This document shows positions 27,548 to 36,363 of a stretch of DNA of 64,000 bases, piece by piece. Position numbers and translations under genes: made by a program. Source of the stretch: Dokdonia sp. PRO95 (lineage in GTDB: Bacteria; Bacteroidota; Bacteroidia; Flavobacteriales; Flavobacteriaceae); assembly GCF_000355805.1 (NCBI RefSeq), contig NZ_CM001837.1:2923966-2987965 (forward strand), read 5' to 3'. The notes beneath the pieces were generated by a model. It did no database searches. It saw nothing but the letters and a program-made list of their open reading frames with translations, and was not told where the DNA came from. Every line of letters begins with the position of its first letter. The first letter of the stretch is position 1.

Positions 27548-30127
27548 TTATGCAGAGTTTCTACTAGCATTAATATTACCAAATAAAGATCTCGTCACCA
27601 TCTGCTCATACACCTCAAGCTTATCTGACTGCTCTCCAGATTTTTGCATTTCTTGTATAGTTCTTAATGCATATTGCTGGATAGTAAGAAGTGGCAATAC
27701 GATGCGCTCTCTTTCTTGTATGGAGGCTTTACCAGCTTGCTCATTTTCCATTAATTCTTTAAGTCCTGAAACTTCAAGCATTAATCGCTTGCTACGTTCA
27801 TACTCATCAAATAAGATTTTCCAGAAAGCACCAAACTCCTTATCATCTGCCATGTAAGCCGTTAAACCAAAGAATGACTTAGTAAGACTCATCATACTAT
27901 TTTCAAGCAACGTACGGAAGAATGAACTGTTTTTATAAAGCTCTTTCACCTCCCCAAGTGTTCCTTTTTCTTCAAAAGAAGCCAGCGCAGTACCTACACC
28001 ATAAAAACCTGGAACGTTTTGTTTTAGTTGGCTCCAACTGCCCACAAAAGGAATCGCTCTTAAGTCTCCAAAATCTAGTGTAGATTTCTGAGAGCGTTTA
28101 CTTGGTCTACTACCAATATTTGTTTTTGCATAATATTTAAGCGTACTCATACGCTCCAAATACGGCAAGAATTTATCGTGCTGTTTAAAGGCTGTATATG
28201 CTTCATAACTCTTTTGAGCTAGTGCTTCTAGTGTTGCTCTGTCGGTATCTGTAATATCATTATTTGCAGATGCAAAAACTTCATTTGCAACACCACTACT
28301 TAGTAATTGCTCAAGATTATATTGACATGAATCTAATGTCCCAAAATTTGAACTAATGGTTTGTCCTTGTACTGTAAGCTGTATTTCTTGAGCTTCAATT
28401 TTAGGTCCTAAAGATGCATAAAATTGGTGAGTCTTTCCGCCACCGCGTGCTGGTGGCCCTCCTCTACCGTCAAAGAAAATTACGGTAACACCATATTTTC
28501 TAGACATGGCGGTCATTGCTTCTTTGGCTTTAAAAATACTCCAATTTGCCATAAGATAACCTCCATCCTTAGTTCCATCAGAGAACCCTAGCATTATAGT
28601 CTGGCGCATGCCGCGACGCTTTAAATGCGCACTGTATGTTGAGTTTGTATATAACGCCTCCATCACTTCTGGAGCCGCAATTAAATCTGGAACGGTCTCA
28701 AAAAGTGGGGAAACATCTGCTGTAGGCATAACCCAATCACATAGTCTTAAGAACGTAAAAGCCTGCATGACATGCAATGCACTTTGAGAATTACTTATGA
28801 TGTAACGATTAGAGCCTTTTTCACCATTCTCTTCTTGAATAGTTTTCATGGCATAAATGGAACCTAGTGTTTTTGTGACCACTTCGTTATCAAAATCATT
28901 AGGATTTAGTGATCCACTAACCTTATTTAAAAATTCTATTTGATCGCTTTCGCTCAAATTGAGATAATTTTCTGGAAATATGGCTTTACCATCTATCTGA
29001 GCATGTGCTACTATTTCTTCAAAAACAATTTTATGGATGCTACTATCTTGTCTTATATCTAGCGAGGCAAAATGTAAACCAAATAGTTCTACTTTATGAA
29101 TTAAGCTATCAATATGGTCTAAGTATAAACTTTGATGTTTATCTCTTACCACATCACGTACCTCTTTAAGGACCGCAAGAATATGCTTTTGATCGATTTC
29201 TGGTTTACCCTCTACAAAGATCGCTTTATATAACGCAGCCTCTAATGAACCTAGAAGCTCCCCTGTACCTTGAAATGTAATACGACGTCGCAGTTGTCTT
29301 AGCTCGCGATAATAATTTCTCAGTACCGTGCTACGCAATTTACGAGCAACTTTAAGTGTGATTTCTGTAGTTACAAATGGATTACCGTCGCGATCTCCAC
29401 CTGGCCAAAACCCTAAATCTACTAGGGAGTTGCTAAAAGCTTCATCTTGTATTAAATGCTTGTGCAAGTAATCATAAATAGCACCTGCACTATGGTAAAA
29501 TACATTTTCTAGATACCATATTAAACTTACAGCCTCGTCATAAGGCGTAGGTTTTTCTTTCTTGAAGAAAGGTGTTTTTCCTAATTGAGCCAGTAATGAT
29601 TTAATATCTTCTAGACGGTCTTCTCGTATTGCTTCACTAAGATCATTGATAATACCTAGCACCACTCCTGGATAAAACTGCGTAGGGTGTGCAGTAAGTA
29701 CTGGTCTTATTTTAAAAGTATTTAAGTAAGCAATAAGCTCTTCCTTTTTACCAGTTGCCTCTGCTTCTTCTTTTATGTTACGCAGTGTTCCGCGTCCGTC
29801 CATATTGTTTACAATACGATATGAAGCATCCTCTATCGCATCAAAAAGTACTACTTGACGCTCTATGTATTGTATAAATTTGAATAGTAAATCTTCCCTT
29901 TCCTTTGCCGAGGCATTTCTCATATATCTTTCAAAGAAATACTCAATTATTTCAGAAGGATTTTTATTGTCCTCATATCCAGCTTTACAAATAGAATGAA
30001 AAAGCGGAAGTAAGACTCCTGTATTTGAAATACCATCAAAGGGAAGTGTCATAAATATGGCGTTATACACCTCGTATTTTGACTTCACATTTGAATTAAA
30101 TCTCTCAATTTTTGGTTCTCTAGACAT
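27548..30127 (-). CDS. ppc: Phosphoenolpyruvate carboxylase
   Basis: Fixes bicarbonate onto PEP to form oxaloacetate, the anaplerotic feed to the TCA cycle. The 859-residue protein has the catalytic histidine in RPVLTAHPTQFYPG (H147), GGDRDGNPFVT, GFSDGTKDGGYLMANW, and the glycine loop FFDGRGGPPARGGGKTH. The end is SRNSA instead of the near-universal RNTG C-terminus. The gene stands alone, with its stop 57 bases from the rnpB 5' end and a 325-base gap upstream. In proteorhodopsin-bearing flavobacteria PEPC is linked to light-aided CO2 uptake; no rhodopsin gene is visible here. Confidence 0.95.
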   Translation of the reverse strand: MSREPKIERFNSNVKSKYEVYNAIFMTLPFDGISNTGVLLPLFHSICKAGYEDNKNPSEIIEYFFERYMRNASAKEREDLLFKFIQYIERQVVLFDAIEDASYRIVNNMDGRGTLRNIKEEAEATGKKEELIAYLNTFKIRPVLTAHPTQFYPGVVLGIINDLSEAIREDRLEDIKSLLAQLGKTPFFKKEKPTPYDEAVSLIWYLENVFYHSAGAIYDYLHKHLIQDEAFSNSLVDLGFWPGGDRDGNPFVTTEITLKVARKLRSTVLRNYYRELRQLRRRITFQGTGELLGSLEAALYKAIFVEGKPEIDQKHILAVLKEVRDVVRDKHQSLYLDHIDSLIHKVELFGLHFASLDIRQDSSIHKIVFEEIVAHAQIDGKAIFPENYLNLSESDQIEFLNKVSGSLNPNDFDNEVVTKTLGSIYAMKTIQEENGEKGSNRYIISNSQSALHVMQAFTFLRLCDWVMPTADVSPLFETVPDLIAAPEVMEALYTNSTYSAHLKRRGMRQTIMLGFSDGTKDGGYLMANWSIFKAKEAMTAMSRKYGVTVIFFDGRGGPPARGGGKTHQFYASLGPKIEAQEIQLTVQGQTISSNFGTLDSCQYNLEQLLSSGVANEVFASANNDITDTDRATLEALAQKSYEAYTAFKQHDKFLPYLERMSTLKYYAKTNIGSRPSKRSQKSTLDFGDLRAIPFVGSWSQLKQNVPGFYGVGTALASFEEKGTLGEVKELYKNSSFFRTLLENSMMSLTKSFFGLTAYMADDKEFGAFWKILFDEYERSKRLMLEVSGLKELMENEQAGKASIQERERIVLPLLTIQQYALRTIQEMQKSGEQSDKLEVYEQMVTRSLFGNINASRNSA

Positions 30128-30407
30128 GGATATTATTTTTATTAAAAATACATATCACTTTTCATTTAGTATATAGCGTTGTCAAATTTCAGAATCTCAT
30201 AATTACACTCGGTCATGAGTTCACCTCATTAACAAATAGCCAATTAATACATCATTAATTTTATAATTTCTCTTCTTTACAGGGTTATTATTACGCTTTC
30301 GCGAAAGCGTAAAACTATACACTTCTAGCTTTTTTTTAAAAATTCTAAGAAGTAATGGAGCAATAAGAAATTTAGAACTATCTGTAAGGAAAAATATAAG
30401 CATAAAA
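30128..30407. other. Intergenic stretch upstream of ppc with a palindrome copy
   Basis: No convincing gene is seen between ppc and the M16 gene terminator. A 60-codon minus-strand frame at 30221-30403 exists only because it reads through the palindrome (FTLSRKRN) and has no family features. The stretch probably holds the ppc promoter next to its start at 30127, but I could not fix a TAnnTTTG box. Confidence 0.5.
30291..30312. repeat. Dispersed palindrome, longest copy (22 bp, perfect)
   Basis: The symmetry extends one base further on each side than TACGCTTTCGCGAAAGCGTA, with T and A added. It lies in the gap between ppc and the M16 gene. Confidence 0.95.
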
Positions 30408-30431
30408 AAAGGCCAGCTACTGCTGACCTTT
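30408..30431 (-). terminator. Rho-independent terminator of the M16 operon
   Basis: On the minus strand AAAGGTCAGC-AGTA-GCTGGCCTTT forms a 10-bp stem with one G-U pair, followed by a T-run. It sits 21 bases after the stop of the second M16 gene. Confidence 0.75.
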
Positions 30432-30452
30432 TAAAAATTATATGATTAATGA

Positions 30453-32522
30453 TTACTCAAAATCGGCATCTGAAACTCCTTCATTTACTTTGATCTCTGT
30501 AACATTAAATTCTATAGCCTGTGGCCCTAAAGACTGGCTCAATGTAAATGGAAACATGATTCCTCCTACATCTTGATACTTGCTATAAACGATGGTAGTC
30601 TTGAACGTTTGACCTTGTGCCTCTTGTACAGAAACTTCTTGAAGTTTAAGTCCAGTCTTTGCACTGTAATAAGCCATTTTACCTCCATCAACTTTTACAA
30701 CATAAGCATCTTCACCATCTACTTTCTCCATACCTTCTAGAGTAGCTCCACCACTTAACCAGTTTACTTCTGGAAAAGGAGAAGATTCTGCTTTAACTTT
30801 TGCAATATCATCACCCTCTAGGTCTTTGCGTTGCCCTTGTGCTACCATATAAGCGCTATCACCATCAAGAACTTGTTTAGAGAGAGAGTTACCTCCCATC
30901 ATGATGTTTTGTACAAATTGCTCTTTAGTCGTCTTTTTAAGTTCAAAATCTAGAGTCATACCTTGTACTGTCCCTTGCGCCTTAATAAACACAGAGTTTA
31001 CTGCGGCAACCTTATCCTTACCACCTATAGCAGCAATGTAAGATTCAAGCACTTTATTTACAGTTAAGTCTGCTGGAAGCTCTTTCTTAAATTCTGGCTT
31101 TGCAATTGCTTTACCATACACATCAAAATACTTTACTGGTACAGCCTTACCGTTAATAACAACCTTATTAAGATTATCAATTACCTCGCTTCCTTTTCCA
31201 GTAACTACGATTCGAGCTTTGTCTCCTTTAAATAATTTGCTTGCAGCATTCTGCACGTCTTGTTGAGAAACTTTATCAATGTTAGAAAGGTAATTCTTAT
31301 AGAAATCCTTTGGGAGTCCTTTGCTCTCAATATTGTAGGCATAATTTGCAATAGTCTGTGGTCGCTCTAAAGCTAGTACAAAACTACCTGTATACTTTGC
31401 CTTAGCATTTGCAAGCTCTTCGGCAGATACTGGCTCAGATCCCATGCGGTTAATCTCTTTTACAATCTCTACTACAGAGCTATCTGTAACTACATTACGT
31501 ACACTAGCTGTAGCACTAAAACGTGTTACCGTCTTCTCGTTTGATCCTATTCTAGAATAAGAACCGTATGTGTATCCTTTATCTTCACGTAGGTTGTTAA
31601 AAAGACGAGCTTCTCCACCACCACCTAAGATGTTGTTTGCAATTAAGGCAGGAAAATAATCTGCATCAGTCATTTTTAATTCTACCGTATTCTGCACGGC
31701 AATTTCTGACTGTACAGCGTTATCCATGTTAATGAAATTGATTTCTGTAGTTGATGCATTATCTTTCTCTGAGAATGGAGTTTCAGGAATGTTCCCTTTT
31801 TTCCAGTTCTTAAAGTTCTTAGTTACAATCTTCTTTACATTATCATAATCCACATCACCTATAATGATTAAATATCCATTATTAGGTCTGAAGTAATCTG
31901 AGTGAAACTGCTTTACATCTTCTAGAGTTACATTATTTACCGTCTCCTCCGTAGTAAATTCTCCATACGGGTGATCTGCTCCATAAGCAAGAACGCTTTG
32001 TACACGACCTGCAATGGCACTTACACTCTTCTCATTAGATTTTAAACCTTCGATAAGACGCTCCTTTTCCTTGTCAAACTCTACTTGTGTAAAGTTAGGA
32101 TTGATACCAGCATCTGCTGTAAGTTCTATAAGACGCTCAAAATATTTTGATAATCCGCTAGCAAATGCACTTTGAGAACCAAAACCTATGTTTGCCCCTA
32201 AGTAATCTACCTCTTCCTCATAAACATCCTTTTCAATGTTTTTAGAACCTTTACCTAACATAGACGAGGTAAGGGAAGCAACGCCTGCCTTATCTCCTTC
32301 TACAATAAGAGGATTATTCATCGTGAGCTGAATAGATACTCTAGGTAATTTTTTATTTTCAACAACCATTACTTTAAGACCATTCTTGAGCTTAAAAGAT
32401 GCTGGGTCTTTAAGATTAATCTCAGGAGCTGGGCCTGGTTTAGGTTGTATGCTTCTGTCTACTTGTGCATAACCAGCAGTTGCTAGCATTAATAGTGCAC
32501 CTAATATAATATGCTTTTTCAT
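30453..32522 (-). CDS. M16 family peptidase-like protein, non-catalytic partner with C-terminal LolA-like domain
   Basis: A 689-residue exported protein (signal MKKHIILGALLMLATAGYAQ). Residues about 35-450 form two M16B half-domains, but at the zinc site the text is GVASLTSSMLGKGS, with no HxxEH, so it should not bind zinc. The partner R/Y motif is kept: GGGEARLFNNLREDKGYTYG. Residues about 460-689 form an extra beta-rich domain (LESYIAAIGGKDKVAAVNSV, then GEDAYVVKVDGGKMAYYSAK) resembling LolA/LolB-type lipoprotein-carrier folds. The gene overlaps the catalytic M16 gene by one base. Such pairs act as periplasmic heterodimers; the substrate is unknown. Confidence 0.83.
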   Translation of the reverse strand: MKKHIILGALLMLATAGYAQVDRSIQPKPGPAPEINLKDPASFKLKNGLKVMVVENKKLPRVSIQLTMNNPLIVEGDKAGVASLTSSMLGKGSKNIEKDVYEEEVDYLGANIGFGSQSAFASGLSKYFERLIELTADAGINPNFTQVEFDKEKERLIEGLKSNEKSVSAIAGRVQSVLAYGADHPYGEFTTEETVNNVTLEDVKQFHSDYFRPNNGYLIIIGDVDYDNVKKIVTKNFKNWKKGNIPETPFSEKDNASTTEINFINMDNAVQSEIAVQNTVELKMTDADYFPALIANNILGGGGEARLFNNLREDKGYTYGSYSRIGSNEKTVTRFSATASVRNVVTDSSVVEIVKEINRMGSEPVSAEELANAKAKYTGSFVLALERPQTIANYAYNIESKGLPKDFYKNYLSNIDKVSQQDVQNAASKLFKGDKARIVVTGKGSEVIDNLNKVVINGKAVPVKYFDVYGKAIAKPEFKKELPADLTVNKVLESYIAAIGGKDKVAAVNSVFIKAQGTVQGMTLDFELKKTTKEQFVQNIMMGGNSLSKQVLDGDSAYMVAQGQRKDLEGDDIAKVKAESSPFPEVNWLSGGATLEGMEKVDGEDAYVVKVDGGKMAYYSAKTGLKLQEVSVQEAQGQTFKTTIVYSKYQDVGGIMFPFTLSQSLGPQAIEFNVTEIKVNEGVSDADFE

Positions 32523-33841
32523 TAATTTTCTTTTTGAGATTCTGGTAAGTACTCTAATATTACACGCTCATTTTCTTTGAGGTACTTTATAGCAGCTGCT
32601 TTAATATCCTCTCTTGTTATAGATCTGTAGATATCAATCTCTGTATTAATAAGATTAGTATCATCATATAACATGTAGTTACGAGCAAGCGAGTTTGCAA
32701 TACCCTCTACACTGCTGTTAGAGTTTACAAAACGGTTTTCAAATTTATTTTGAAGTTTTTGGTAATCTCTTTCAGATATTAATGTAGTTTGAAGTTTTAC
32801 TATCTCCTCATCCATTTCTGTTATTAAATCATCTAGAGAGTTATCACCTAGTGGTAATGCACCTATTAAGTAAGATCCGTAATCCTCTTGCGCACCACTA
32901 AAAGCAAATACTTGTAATGCTTTCTTCTGATCGTCTACTAGTTTCTTGTAAAGCCTTGAACTCTTCCCATCACTTAATACAGAAGATACCATATCTAATA
33001 CATAAGCATCTTTTTCTGTTTGAGCAGGTGTTCTATATGCCATGAATATTGCAGGGATCTGAATATTAGGATCATAAAACTTCTCTCTTACAGGAACCAC
33101 AGGATCTTCCTTAAAAGTGCTACGTGCGATATCTTTACCTCTAGGGATAGGTGCAAAGTATTTATTAATCATGTCTTTAGTTTCTGCAACATCAATATCT
33201 CCAGCTACAACTAAGACTGCGTTATTTGGAACATAATAGGTATCGCTGAATTTTTGAAAATCTTCTAGTGTTGCACTAGCAAGGTGATCAAGAGATCCTA
33301 TTGTAGTCCATCTGTAAGGGTGCTTCTTAAAAAGCAACTTCCCTATAACTTCTTGAAAACGTCCGTATGGCTGATTATCCACTCGTAAACGTTTTTCTTC
33401 TTGCACTACTTCTTTTTGAGTATCTACGCCTATTTGATTGATGATTGGGTGCAATAAACGTTCAGATTCCATCCATAGACCTAATTCTAGGTTGTTAGAA
33501 GGAAACACTTCGTAATAATACGTTCTATCTTGTGTCGTGTTTGCATTGTTTTGTCCTCCATTTGAAGAAACGACCTTAAACCACTCACCACGCTCAATAT
33601 TTTCTGTACCCTCAAATAATAAGTGTTCAAAAAAGTGAGCAAAACCAGTTTTACTTGGATCTTCATCTTTTGCACCCACATGATACATTACAGATGTTGT
33701 TACTACTGGAGCACTGTTATCCTGGTGAAGAATAACGTGCATTCCATTGTCAAGATCATACTCTTCAAAGCTAACCTCTTGAGCATTAAGGGCAACGCCA
33801 CTTAACAAAAGAGCTGCTAAAGCATACATTTTCTTTTTCAT
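32522..33841 (-). CDS. M16B zinc metallopeptidase, catalytic subunit
   Basis: A 439-residue exported peptidase with signal MKKKMYALAALLLSGVALNAQ. The inverted zinc motif HFFEH is at residues 69-73 within GFAHFFEHLLFEGT, with the third ligand Glu downstream in KEVVQEEKRLR. Two half-domains are visible. It forms the catalytic half of a pair with the next gene, which keeps the substrate-side R/Y residues. The 238-base gap upstream is shared with the divergent DUF4159 gene. M16B pairs in Bacteroidetes degrade peptides in the periplasm. Confidence 0.9.
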   Translation of the reverse strand: MKKKMYALAALLLSGVALNAQEVSFEEYDLDNGMHVILHQDNSAPVVTTSVMYHVGAKDEDPSKTGFAHFFEHLLFEGTENIERGEWFKVVSSNGGQNNANTTQDRTYYYEVFPSNNLELGLWMESERLLHPIINQIGVDTQKEVVQEEKRLRVDNQPYGRFQEVIGKLLFKKHPYRWTTIGSLDHLASATLEDFQKFSDTYYVPNNAVLVVAGDIDVAETKDMINKYFAPIPRGKDIARSTFKEDPVVPVREKFYDPNIQIPAIFMAYRTPAQTEKDAYVLDMVSSVLSDGKSSRLYKKLVDDQKKALQVFAFSGAQEDYGSYLIGALPLGDNSLDDLITEMDEEIVKLQTTLISERDYQKLQNKFENRFVNSNSSVEGIANSLARNYMLYDDTNLINTEIDIYRSITREDIKAAAIKYLKENERVILEYLPESQKEN

Positions 33842-34079
33842 ATTAGATTTTAAAGTTATTGTTAGTAAGTAAGTCGCAGCAAGATAAAATTGTTACAACT
33901 TTACATGAGTAAATTTAAATACTCGCTTAATTAAACACAAGCTACTTGTACATATATTCTTACAATTCAGAATCATAACACCTAATCTTCAGCACTTTAG
34001 TTTTCTGGTACAACTTTCTTGTTAATTAGGACTTCCATCATATAGGGATTCACTATTTTTATTTTTTATCAAAAAATCT

Positions 34080-34727
34080 ATGAAGCGTAGTATTCTCGCA
34101 CTTGTTATCACGTTATTTATGTTCGCTTTCGCGAAAGCGCAAGATTTAGCAGTGCTCAAATATAGAGGTGGCGGAGACTGGTATAGCAATCCAACAGCAC
34201 TACCTAATCTCATTACCTATTGCAATAAAAACATCAATACGAAGATGAATGTAAATCCTGTGTCTGTAGATGCAGGAAGCACAGACATCTTTCAATACCC
34301 GCTATTGCATATGACAGGACATGGTAATGTTCTTTTTACTGACAATGATGTAGAAAACCTACGCAATTATCTTATAAGTGGTGGTTTCTTACACATAGAT
34401 GATAATTACGGAATGGCTGAGTACTTGCCTAAGGAACTTAAAAAGATCTTTCCAGAGCAAGATCTTTCAGAACTTGCCGCTACTCATCCTGTATTTTCTA
34501 GCGCATATAGATTTCCCAAAGGATTACCTAAAATCCATGAGCATGATGGCAAAAGGCCACAAGCGCTAGGACTTTTTTATGAGGATAGACTTGTAGTGCT
34601 TTTTACTACAGAGTCAGACCTAGGTGACGGCTGGGAAGATCCAGAAGTACATGGAGATCCAGAAAGCGTACGCGAGAAAGCACTACAAATGGGTGCTAAT
34701 ATTGTTAAATATGCTTTTGAGAACTAA
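34080..34727 (+). CDS. DUF4159 domain protein, exported
   Basis: A 215-residue protein with a Sec signal peptide whose end is FAFAKAQ. The AFAKA there is encoded exactly by the dispersed palindrome (34124-34139), so the repeat supplies the signal peptidase site. The rest matches DUF4159: YRGGGDWYSNPTALPNL, then LHMTGHGNVLFTDNDVENLRNYLISGGFLHIDD, an alpha/beta fold related to glutamine-amidotransferase-like domains. Usually the domain is the end of a larger membrane protein; here it is alone and exported. Function is unknown. Confidence 0.8.
   Translation: MKRSILALVITLFMFAFAKAQDLAVLKYRGGGDWYSNPTALPNLITYCNKNINTKMNVNPVSVDAGSTDIFQYPLLHMTGHGNVLFTDNDVENLRNYLISGGFLHIDDNYGMAEYLPKELKKIFPEQDLSELAATHPVFSSAYRFPKGLPKIHEHDGKRPQALGLFYEDRLVVLFTTESDLGDGWEDPEVHGDPESVREKALQMGANIVKYAFEN
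34124..34139. repeat. Dispersed palindrome, perfect copy in a signal peptide
   Basis: CGCTTTCGCGAAAGCG codes for AFAKA at the signal peptidase site of the DUF4159 protein. Confidence 0.95.
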
Positions 34728-34745
34728 TATTTAATTCACCAGACC

Positions 34746-35243
34746 GTGCAACTCGCCCATAATCATCACAAACCATCTACTCACAATAAAGAGATTATTC
34801 TTGTTTGTGAGCATATAACAAGCCCTGCAAATGCTGGAAGTATTTTTAGACTTGCAGATGCCTTTGGTGTAAAGGAAATTATTTTCTGTGGCAATCAGCC
34901 AGATACAGGAAGTAGTCGTTTACGTAAAACAGCTAGAAACACAGAAAAGACAGTACCTTTTCGCGCAAGCGATACTATAAAAAATACATTGCAAGAGCTA
35001 CATGACCTTTCCTTTACTAGTATTGCCTTAGAAATCACATCAAATAGTATAGCACTGAGCACAATAGATAGTGCTAGGCTAGATAAAGTCGTTCTTGTTA
35101 TAGGTGCAGAAAGTACAGGAATTACTGCTGATACTCTTGAACAATGTAATATTACAACTCATATTGAGATGTATGGAATTAACAGCAGTATGAATGTGGC
35201 TCAAGCTACAGGAATCGCGCTTTATGAACTTACAAGGTCATAA
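34746..35243 (+). CDS. TrmH/SpoU family RNA 2'-O-methyltransferase
   Basis: A 165-residue SPOUT methyltransferase. Motif 1 is TSPANAGSIFRLADAFGV, motif 2 is LVIGAESTGIT, and motif 3 is SMNVAQATGIALYEL, where the knot binds SAM. The start is a GTG at 34746, 18 bases after the DUF4159 gene. The protein is close to the small RlmB/TrmH-type enzymes and lacks the N-terminal substrate-binding domain, so tRNA or rRNA could be the target. The next gene follows after 22 bases. Confidence 0.87.
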   Translation: MQLAHNHHKPSTHNKEIILVCEHITSPANAGSIFRLADAFGVKEIIFCGNQPDTGSSRLRKTARNTEKTVPFRASDTIKNTLQELHDLSFTSIALEITSNSIALSTIDSARLDKVVLVIGAESTGITADTLEQCNITTHIEMYGINSSMNVAQATGIALYELTRS

Positions 35244-35265
35244 TTATAGTATCTTGCACTCGCAA

Positions 35266-36363
35266 ATGAAACCACTCAAAGCAAAAATAATAAGCATAGG
35301 TATACTAAGAGCAATAGGCGTTGTGGTAGGCGTTCTTATGGTATTATGGTTATTATACACCATTCAAAGTGTTATTGTCTATCTCGCCGTAGCTGCTGTA
35401 TTATCATTAGTAGGAAGACCTATTGTAAAGTTCTTGCGCTACTCACTTAAGTTTAGTCCCACTTGGGCATCTGTAGTCACCATTTTGTTACTTCTCACGA
35501 TTATCATGGGCGTACTAGCCTTGTTTATACCTGTGGTGATTGATCAAAGTCAGCATCTTAGTCAGATTAATTTTGATGATGTAAAGGTCAATATCAACAG
35601 ACTATATGGAGAGATTGCAGCTTATTTTGGTATTAATAAAATGACCATCATACAAGGCGTACAAGAAGCCGACTTTGTCAAGAATTTTGATTTTGGGATT
35701 ATCCCAACATTTTTAAACAGTATTATCGGAAACCTAGGAGCTGCTGGAATAGGAATTTTTGCCATAATTTTTATCACTTTCTTTTTCTTAAAAGACAATA
35801 GACTCTTAGTAAACAGCCTGTTAGTTTTTGCTAGAAGAGGTAATGAAGGCAAGTTTTTACGTGTTTTTGAAAAGATTAAATACTTACTTTCTCGCTATTT
35901 CATCGGCCTAATTATACAGGTGTTTACCATGTTTGTGCTCTATGGGATTATCTTGCTTTCCTTTGGGATAGACAATGCACTTGCAATCGCGCTATTTTGT
36001 GCGGTTTTGAACCTAGTTCCTTATATCGGTCCGCTGGTAGGTGGTGGTGTGATGCTATTACTTGTGACATCTAGCAATATCAATATGGATTTTAGAACTG
36101 TCATATTACCCAAGTTATTTTGGATTTTCTTATGCTATGGAGCTGCACAAATGGTAGATAACTTTATCATACAACCTTTTGTTTTTGGCAATAGTGTAAA
36201 ATCACATCCATTAGAAATATTTCTTGCTATCATCATTGCAGGATTATTGTTTGGGGTATTTGGGATGATTCTTGCCGTACCTGTATACACTGCACTTAAA
36301 GTGATTTCTAAGGAATTTTTAAGTGAGTATAAAATTGTTCAAAAACTTACACAAGACTTGTAA
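35266..36363 (+). CDS. AI-2E family transporter (PerM/DUF20)
   Basis: A 365-residue inner-membrane protein starting at the ATG at 35266 (MKPLKAKIISIGILRAIG); an earlier in-frame ATG would put the start inside the SpoU gene. Seven to eight membrane segments are visible, with the family pattern of a large loop after the third helix and the conserved end VPYIGPLVGGG ... NFIIQPFVFGNSVKSHPLEIF. Members include TqsA and sodium/proton antiporters; the substrate cannot be told from sequence. The stop overlaps the methyltransferase gene by one base. Confidence 0.87.
   Translation: MKPLKAKIISIGILRAIGVVVGVLMVLWLLYTIQSVIVYLAVAAVLSLVGRPIVKFLRYSLKFSPTWASVVTILLLLTIIMGVLALFIPVVIDQSQHLSQINFDDVKVNINRLYGEIAAYFGINKMTIIQGVQEADFVKNFDFGIIPTFLNSIIGNLGAAGIGIFAIIFITFFFLKDNRLLVNSLLVFARRGNEGKFLRVFEKIKYLLSRYFIGLIIQVFTMFVLYGIILLSFGIDNALAIALFCAVLNLVPYIGPLVGGGVMLLLVTSSNINMDFRTVILPKLFWIFLCYGAAQMVDNFIIQPFVFGNSVKSHPLEIFLAIIIAGLLFGVFGMILAVPVYTALKVISKEFLSEYKIVQKLTQDL

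Noticed and set aside
28950-28962. CGCTTTCGCTCA in ppc, and TTTTCGCGCAAGCG near 34969
   Set aside because: They are half or doubly mismatched matches to the palindrome and within what chance allows; not counted among the copies.
30221-30403. 60-codon minus-strand frame in the ppc upstream gap
   Set aside because: It runs through the palindrome (FTLSRKRN), has no domain or partner, and exists largely because the palindrome has few stops.
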